The notes beneath the pieces were generated by a model that was not told the origin of the DNA, ran no database searches, and worked only from the letters and a program-made list of their open reading frames with translations. A stretch of DNA of 10,561 nt, taken from the NCBI GenBank assembly GCA_031266635.1, contig JAISAN010000023.1, forward strand, positions 1 through 10,561, written 5' to 3'. Position 1 is the first letter of the stretch; each line of letters begins with the position of its first letter. The stretch comes from Treponema sp. (GTDB lineage Bacteria > Spirochaetota > Spirochaetia > Treponematales > Breznakiellaceae). This document shows, piece after piece, positions 6,346 through 10,561 of this stretch. Both the position numbers and the translations under genes were made by a program.

Positions 6346-7287
6346 CTATTCCATAACGCTCACTTTGTAGGCCCGGTAACGGGGCGCCCCGTCCCGTTTG
6401 CTCCGTTCCATATCTTCCTCATAATAATATTTGACCTTCATGCCGATTTCCAGATCGGCAAAATCCTTGTTGGTCAGGGTATTGTAATAAAAAAACAGGT
6501 TGTTTCTTTTTTCATCTTTGATGAATCCAAATCCGTCTTTAAGGCTGAATATGGTAGATACGGCGCAGTTTTCTTCGTCTTCTTCCGGGACATTTTCGAC
6601 CGGATTAACGTTTTCACTGTTGATGAAAAAATCCCGTTTTTCCTTTACAAAAAGCTCGTTGACAATAAGTGAGGCGGGATCAGTCTCAATCCGTTCGTTC
6701 ATTACAATGGGATATAAAACTTCTTCCAGCAACTGCCGGGATGTTTTGGTTTCGGATATGACGCCATTTTCATTATAATAACTGTAGTTCCAACTGATAA
6801 GCATAACCTGGGTTCCCAGGGTGTTGAGTTTTCTGACCAGCGGTACATAATCCCCGTCTCCGGCAACCAGGACCAGCACATCAAACCGTTTATAAATTGC
6901 CAATTCATAAGCTTCAAGGGCCAGCCAAACGTCAATGCCTTTTTCCTGCCAGGTATTGTTTTCACTGAACCGCAGCGGGAGGTAATGGGTAACGATATTT
7001 TCCCGCATGAGAATATCCTCAAAAATACGTTCGCTTTGTACTTTTTCTCCCATGTCCTTGGCAGAGGAACGGCCCTTGAAATAATGGGCGTCGATAATTT
7101 GACAATGGCGGATATCCTCTATTTTCAGGATGGACGCGACTTCATGGCGTATATAATCATGTAAGCCTGATATGCTTATACGGGATTTCCGGCTGTGTTC
7201 ATATTTATAATAGTTGCTGACTTTATAAAAATAATAACCGTCATAAAATATGCCGATCCTGACCAGATCGGTTTTAAGGCTGTTCAT
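6346..7287 (-). CDS. NYN-domain predicted ribonuclease fused to a cold-shock domain
   Basis: The 313-residue protein combines two recognisable parts. Residues 9-195 form a NYN (LabA/DUF88, PIN-like) domain with the conserved acidic residues: Asp16 in IFYDGYYF, Asp119 in EKGIDVWLALEA, and Asp144/Asp146 in LVAGDGDYVPLVRKL. This arrangement is known from metal-dependent RNases. A charged linker (about 196-240, with EEDEEN) leads to a C-terminal cold-shock/OB domain (241-312) with RNP1-like DGFGFIKDE (251-259) and RNP2-like NLFFYY (263-268). The likely role is cytoplasmic RNA cleavage or processing guided by the cold-shock domain; the targets are unknown. The ATG at 7287 has AAGGAG 9 nt upstream and overlaps the preceding gene by 14 nt, implying coupled translation as the last gene of the operon. 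Base composition is more AT-rich than in the pur genes. The domain calls are strong and the function is inferred. Confidence 0.85.
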   Translation of the reverse strand: MNSLKTDLVRIGIFYDGYYFYKVSNYYKYEHSRKSRISISGLHDYIRHEVASILKIEDIRHCQIIDAHYFKGRSSAKDMGEKVQSERIFEDILMRENIVTHYLPLRFSENNTWQEKGIDVWLALEAYELAIYKRFDVLVLVAGDGDYVPLVRKLNTLGTQVMLISWNYSYYNENGVISETKTSRQLLEEVLYPIVMNERIETDPASLIVNELFVKEKRDFFINSENVNPVENVPEEDEENCAVSTIFSLKDGFGFIKDEKRNNLFFYYNTLTNKDFADLEIGMKVKYYYEEDMERSKRDGAPRYRAYKVSVME

Positions 7288-7681
7288 GGAGTAACGCTCC
7301 TTCTGTCATACCGGCGTTCCTCCGGCACCCGGCAGCGTCCTGCCGGATAAGGGTGATGTTTTTCAATATATACCGCCTCCCTGCCGGCATACCGTTGGCA
7401 AAGGTCAAATCCACAAACGTTTCCTGACCCTGTACCGTAACAATTTGTTGTTGAAGTTTCATAAAATTATCCCATTCTTTACGATCTATATACCATTCCC
7501 GGTCTTCCCCGGTAATTACCAGTTCCATCTGGGAACCGTTTCCCACAAGCCGTACCCGGCCCTGTACTGTTATCAATTGCGGTTTTTCCACATCGCCCCG
7601 CCCCCACCCTGCCGCCGGAAAAGCGGCGCCCAGAAAAGGGAGCAGCCATATCACAAAACACGCAAACCTATGGCGCCGCAT
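7274..7681 (-). CDS. Small secreted hypothetical protein
   Basis: I do not recognise a named family. The 135-residue product starts with basic MRRHR and a hydrophobic core (FACFVIWLLPFLGAAF, 6-21), followed by a plausible Sec cleavage site near FPAAG (21-25). It should therefore be exported; there is no clear lipobox. The mature part is short and strand-rich. ITVQG (37-41) and VTVQG (81-85) start two similar segments, suggesting a small OB-like or duplicated beta barrel, with YILKNITLI (104-112) as a closing strand. The start at 7681 is chosen over the open frame reaching 7858 because it places the signal peptide at the N-terminus, with AAGGA 4 nt upstream. It overlaps the lipoprotein gene by 14 nt and the NYN gene by 14 nt. 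Export is likely; the function is unknown. Confidence 0.7.
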   Translation of the reverse strand: MRRHRFACFVIWLLPFLGAAFPAAGWGRGDVEKPQLITVQGRVRLVGNGSQMELVITGEDREWYIDRKEWDNFMKLQQQIVTVQGQETFVDLTFANGMPAGRRYILKNITLIRQDAAGCRRNAGMTEGALLHEQP

Positions 7682-9143
7682 CTTTTCCTTTTTTCCCAAA
7701 AACCGGAAAAGAAAAGTTCCGTTCCTGTTCCCGGATTCCCCCAATGTCCCTAGCGTCAATAATGAAGGGGCCGGACATTTGCCCAATCTGCCGGGATCCG
7801 GCCGCGGATACCCCGGTTGATCTCCCGGTAAGAAATCCGGTCTCTGTTCCGCCTTCATGGTTATTATTACTATTAAAAGTTAAAAGCCGGTTACCGGAAT
7901 AAGTGCCGCCTTTACCTACAAAATCGGTACCGCCGTTTATCCCCAATCCCCCATATCTGATATTTGCACCTCCTTCTCCGGAGGAAGGAGATCCGCTCCC
8001 GCCCGTAATTGTGCTGTACACCCCTTCACCGGGATACAGGAGGGCCTGAGTCTCCCCCAAAAGGGGAGAAACCCTGATATATTTTAATTTAGAGTCATCT
8101 TTGTAACCATAGGGGCCGGGAGAACGGTTGATATAATTCGCGGCCAGCCAGGTTCGCAGCAGGGTTTCCCAATTCGCGGCATATTCGGGATCATCAAAAA
8201 GATTTTTAGCCGCGTTTACTACCGCATTTTGATCATATTTTTCCGAAGCGGCAATGGCCCGGTAAATCCCATACCCGTCCTCGCCGCCTGATTTAAGTGA
8301 TTGCAGCCTGAGCCATTGAAAAAACAAATAAACCGTGGCGTATTCATCCATAATCGCGTTGGCTTTTTCAGGATGGTTATTCCATACAAAAAAATTGTTT
8401 CCCCTGGCGATAGTTCCCTCCCTATCTTCGATAAACCACCCATACCGTATCGGGGGATGATCCCCGGTGTAAATATATTCCGCGGCGCTTGACAGGCCCT
8501 CGTCAATCCAGATGTCCATACTATTTCTTCCGATTACCCTGGTATTCACAAAATTAATAAGATGCTGGAGTTCATGGGCGAAGGTGGCGTAAGAGTCCGG
8601 GGAATTGAGGGTTGAAGGATAGGTGTCCAAATACATCATATCGGTTTCATTGGAACAGGAATGCTTTATGAAATTTCCGCTGGTGAAATACCCGGCGGTA
8701 TAAGAGTCCAGGGTGCTTTTGTAACCATCCCTGATATCCAGTAAAAGAATGGTGAGTTTTCCGTCCCCATCGGTCATATAATCCGCCCAATCCAGCGAAT
8801 TACCAATCGATACGTCATTTTCACCGGAAATATCTTTCATACCAAAAACATCCACAATTTTTGTGTAGATATTGGTATCATATTCTTTGGCAATGAGCTT
8901 TGCGATATCCTGCGTTACCCCGGCGCTCTCTTCTCCCCAAATAACGCATTTTTCCCCCTCACAGAGCCTGACCGCTTCGGTTTTGTAAAAGCTGTTATCC
9001 CGCAGGTCCTGGGCCCAAAAGCTCCGGTGGTCCAGATCTTTATAGTCGGGATTACTTGGACGCTCCCTGCTGATAGGAAATTCGCAGGAAAGGGCAAAAA
9101 AGCTCAAAACCGGCAAGAGGACGGGCAAAAACAGTTTTTTCAA
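7668..9143 (-). CDS. Lipoprotein zinc metallopeptidase, M30 (hyicolysin)-like
   Basis: The 491-residue product has a lipoprotein signal peptide (MKK plus a hydrophobic core, FALSC with Cys20), so it should be membrane-anchored on the periplasmic or outer surface. FAHELQHLINF (188-198) carries the zinc motif HExxH (His190, Glu191, His194). WIDEGLSSAAEY (212-223) follows at the distance expected for a third, Glu ligand (Glu215), as in peptidase M30-type gluzincins. MMYLDTYP (169-176) before the active site also fits that group. The C-terminal 375-460 region is rich in Gly, Ser and Asn and low in complexity. The start is TTG at 9143 with AAGGAAG 8 nt upstream; it is the codon that gives the MKK signal sequence. 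It is the first gene of the leftward three-gene operon, behind a promoter and a structured leader. The peptidase assignment is good; the substrate is unknown. Confidence 0.8.
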   Translation of the reverse strand: MKKLFLPVLLPVLSFFALSCEFPISRERPSNPDYKDLDHRSFWAQDLRDNSFYKTEAVRLCEGEKCVIWGEESAGVTQDIAKLIAKEYDTNIYTKIVDVFGMKDISGENDVSIGNSLDWADYMTDGDGKLTILLLDIRDGYKSTLDSYTAGYFTSGNFIKHSCSNETDMMYLDTYPSTLNSPDSYATFAHELQHLINFVNTRVIGRNSMDIWIDEGLSSAAEYIYTGDHPPIRYGWFIEDREGTIARGNNFFVWNNHPEKANAIMDEYATVYLFFQWLRLQSLKSGGEDGYGIYRAIAASEKYDQNAVVNAAKNLFDDPEYAANWETLLRTWLAANYINRSPGPYGYKDDSKLKYIRVSPLLGETQALLYPGEGVYSTITGGSGSPSSGEGGANIRYGGLGINGGTDFVGKGGTYSGNRLLTFNSNNNHEGGTETGFLTGRSTGVSAAGSRQIGQMSGPFIIDARDIGGIREQERNFSFPVFGKKGKDAAP

Positions 9144-9189
9144 CGTGTATACTTCCTTAAAAAGGGCATTTCTGAAAATTTCAGCTGAA

Positions 9190-9220
9190 GCTGTTCCAAA
9201 ACTTCAGTTTTTGGAACAGC
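9190..9220. repeat. 12-bp perfect inverted repeat
   Basis: GCTGTTCCAAAA (9190-9201) is the exact reverse complement of 9209-9220, around a 7-nt loop. It is the strongest stem in the region and could form in RNA from either strand. The loop sequence CTTCAG is itself complementary to CTGAAG at 9185-9190, giving an alternative fold. There is no T run after it on either strand that would make it a standard terminator. Confidence 0.8.
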
Positions 9221-9229
9221 AACCTTGCA

Positions 9230-9259
9230 TGGAAAAGCGGACATTTGACTGCTTTTCCA
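9230..9259. repeat. 9-bp perfect inverted repeat
   Basis: TGGAAAAGC (9230-9238) pairs with GCTTTTCCA (9251-9259) around 12 nt. CAACCT (9220-9225) with AGGTTG (9262-9267) extends the structure after a small internal loop. Confidence 0.7.
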
Positions 9260-9322
9260 AGAGGTTGTTTCATCAGACCGTTGGTCTGCACCAACCGGGG
9301 TTTCCGGAAATTCCCTCAATTC

Positions 9323-9351
9323 ACTATATCACAGTAAAACACCGGTGTCAG
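9323..9351 (-). promoter_or_regulatory. Sigma70-like promoter for the lipoprotein operon
   Basis: Read on the minus strand, CTGACA (9351-9346) and TATAGT (9328-9323) are 17 nt apart, each matching consensus at five of six positions. It would start transcription near 9316. A 10-nt palindrome (9339-9348) overlaps the -35 box and spacer. Confidence 0.6.
9339..9348. promoter_or_regulatory. Palindrome overlapping the leftward -35 box (possible operator)
   Basis: ACACCGGTGT is a perfect 10-nt palindrome covering half of the -35 hexamer and part of the spacer of the minus-strand promoter. A repressor bound here would block that promoter. No regulator is identifiable from the window. Confidence 0.25.
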
Positions 9352-9395
9352 GAGCCTGTTACATCGCCGGGGAATTGCCGGTTCCCGCAGGTTCC

Positions 9396-9424
9396 TTGAC
9401 AAATTCCCCCGCCCCCTTTATTCT
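9396..9424 (+). promoter_or_regulatory. Sigma70-like promoter for the ABC ATPase gene
   Basis: TTGACA (9396-9401) is a perfect -35 box, and TATTCT (9419-9424) lies 17 nt downstream (four of six to the -10 consensus). Transcription would start near 9431, leaving a leader of about 30 nt with AAGGGAGG (9447-9454) placed 7 nt before the ATG. Confidence 0.55.
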
Positions 9425-9461
9425 TTTTTTTATAAACTAACCCAAAAAGGGAGGCCAGCGT

Positions 9462-10561
9462 ATGGCAAAAGTAGAATTGAAAGGTATTTCCAAGGTCTAT
9501 GAGGGTAATGTCCGGGCGGTGGACAATGCCAACATTATCGTGGAGGATAAGGAATTTGTGGTGTTTGTCGGCCCCTCAGGCTGCGGCAAGTCCACCACCC
9601 TCCGGATGGTCGCCGGTCTGGAGGATATTACCGAAGGGGAACTGTACATTGACGGCGAAATGATGAATGATGTTCCCCCCAAAGACCGGAATATCGCTAT
9701 GGTATTCCAGAATTACGCCCTGTATCCCCACATGACGGTATACGAAAACATGGCCTTCGGCCTGCGGATCAAAAAGGTTGAAAAGTCGGAAATTGACCGC
9801 CGGGTTCACGAGGCCGCCCGGACCCTGGACATTGAGAAATTTCTGGACAGAAAACCCAAAGCCCTTTCGGGAGGCCAGCGTCAGCGGGTTGCCGTGGGCC
9901 GGGCCATTGTCCGAAACCCCAAGGTCTTCCTTTTTGATGAACCCCTTTCCAACCTGGACGCGAAACTCCGGGTACAGATGCGGGCGGAACTGTCGGACCT
10001 CCATATCCGGCTGAACGCGACAATGATTTACGTTACCCATGATCAGGTGGAAGCCATGACTATGGCAAACAAGATCGTGGTTATGAAAGACGGAAAAATC
10101 CAGCAGATCGGCTCTCCCCTCTACCTGTATAACCATCCTGTCAACAAATTTGTCGCCGGCTTTATCGGCTCTCCTCCGATGAACTTCCTCACCGTTAAGG
10201 TGGCTGAAAAAGGCGGCGTCCTGGTCCTTGAGGAAGGTTCCTTTGCCCTAAAACCCGATCCTTCCCATGTTGAATACCTCAAAAAATATCTGGGCAAGGA
10301 GATATTTTTCGGTATCCGGCCGGAGGATTTGACCTACGCCGTAAAAAGCACGGATAACAGTTTCCCCTCGAAGGTAACGGTAGTTGAACCGCTGGGCGCG
10401 GATATTCACCTCTGGCTGACTACTACCGCCGCCCAGCCCCTGGTCGCCCGGACTGAACCCCATTACGTGTTTAAGGTCGGCGATACCGCCAACTTTGTTC
10501 CCCGCATGGACAAGGCCCGGTATTTCGACAAGGAAACGGAACTTTCCATCCTTGCGGAACT
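9462..10561 (+). CDS. ugpC: CUT1 sugar ABC transporter ATPase (UgpC/MsmX/MalK family), 3'-truncated
   Basis: This is the cytoplasmic ATP-hydrolysing subunit of carbohydrate or glycerol-phosphate importers. The frame is open to the end of the window (366 codons), so only a few residues are probably missing. Motifs in order: Walker A GPSGCGKST (37-45), Q-loop VFQNYALYPHMTV (81-93), signature LSGGQRQRV (135-143), Walker B VFLFDEPLSNLDAKLR (155-170) and H-loop YVTHDQVEAMT (190-200). A C-terminal TOBE/regulatory part follows, with FIGSPPMNF and FFGIRPED as in MsmX/MalK proteins. The start has an excellent AAGGGAGG 7 nt upstream and its own promoter. No permease or binding-protein genes are visible here, so it may serve several transporters, as MsmX does, or they may lie downstream. 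The family is certain. The symbol follows the common family name and does not prove the substrate. Confidence 0.92.
   Translation, partial: MAKVELKGISKVYEGNVRAVDNANIIVEDKEFVVFVGPSGCGKSTTLRMVAGLEDITEGELYIDGEMMNDVPPKDRNIAMVFQNYALYPHMTVYENMAFGLRIKKVEKSEIDRRVHEAARTLDIEKFLDRKPKALSGGQRQRVAVGRAIVRNPKVFLFDEPLSNLDAKLRVQMRAELSDLHIRLNATMIYVTHDQVEAMTMANKIVVMKDGKIQQIGSPLYLYNHPVNKFVAGFIGSPPMNFLTVKVAEKGGVLVLEEGSFALKPDPSHVEYLKKYLGKEIFFGIRPEDLTYAVKSTDNSFPSKVTVVEPLGADIHLWLTTTAAQPLVARTEPHYVFKVGDTANFVPRMDKARYFDKETELSILAE

Larger units (their letters stand above)
9144..9316 (-). promoter_or_regulatory. Structured 5' leader of the lipoprotein operon
   Basis: From the predicted start point (about 9316) to the TTG, the minus-strand transcript would carry about 173 nt of leader. 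Inverted repeats seen here are: a 12-bp stem 9190-9201/9209-9220; a 9-bp stem 9230-9238/9251-9259, extended by 9220-9225/9262-9267; and a 6-bp stem 9274-9279/9283-9288. Competing pairings also exist: 9185-9190/9202-9207, 9263-9267/9292-9296 and 9281-9285/9290-9294. Such mutually exclusive stems are the hallmark of switching leaders, but REP-like dispersed repeats would look similar. I recognise no known riboswitch class. Confidence 0.4.

Noticed and set aside
7288..7300. Small hairpin (GGAG/CTCC) masking the NYN gene's ribosome site
   Set aside because: The stem is only 4 bp and lies inside translated sequence of the upstream gene, so ribosomes would melt it. Coupling is already explained by the overlap.
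7682..7858. N-terminal extension of the small secreted protein to 7858
   Set aside because: It overlaps the lipoprotein gene extensively and would bury the signal peptide. ATG 7681 has AAGGA upstream.
9431..9436. TATAAA as the -10 box of the ABC ATPase gene
   Set aside because: It lies 29 nt after the TTGACA box, too far. TATTCT at 9419-9424 gives the proper 17-nt spacing.
9144..9461. CRISPR array or tRNA in the repeat-rich intergenic region
   Set aside because: The repeats are inverted, not regularly spaced direct repeats, and no cloverleaf or T-loop signature is visible.

Overview
The window looks like a spirochaete chromosome of the Treponema type with moderately high G+C. The lineage is an inference from three things: a lipoprotein with a loose spirochaetal lipobox and a peptidase M30-like domain, GC-rich dispersed intergenic repeats, and the overall gene styles. 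A complete late de novo purine pathway would fit environmental or termite-gut treponemes better than T. pallidum, which lacks de novo purine synthesis.

Layout. (1) 1-273, plus strand: the 3' end of a hotdog-fold (YbgC/4HBT-type) acyl-CoA thioesterase. (2) 401-5367, minus strand: a purine gene cluster transcribed purM-purN-purH-purD. purM and purN overlap in an ATGA, purH and purD lie 11 nt apart, and a repeat-rich gap of about 275 nt separates purN from purH. (3) 5496-6311, plus strand: a divergent gene whose product resembles the uracil-DNA glycosylase superfamily, behind a good sigma70-like promoter. (4) 6346-9143, minus strand: a visibly more AT-rich three-gene unit read as an M30-like metallopeptidase lipoprotein, then a small secreted protein, then a NYN-nuclease/cold-shock-domain fusion. 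Both junctions in this unit are 14-nt overlaps. (5) 9144-9461: a divergent regulatory region with a promoter for each side. The leftward transcript would carry a 5' leader of about 170 nt full of overlapping inverted repeats. (6) 9462 to the end, plus strand: a nearly complete CUT1-type sugar ABC transporter ATPase (UgpC/MsmX/MalK family).

How the genes work together. PurD makes GAR, PurN formylates it, PurM closes the imidazole ring to give AIR, and PurH performs the last two steps to IMP. The intervening enzymes (PurL, PurE/K, PurC, PurB, PurF) are not in the window. The leftward operon links a surface or periplasmic peptidase lipoprotein and a small exported protein to a cytoplasmic predicted RNase with its own RNA-binding domain. 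No obvious common function is known. Together with its structured leader, this is the least ordinary part of the window. No tRNA, rRNA, CRISPR array or transposase was seen.
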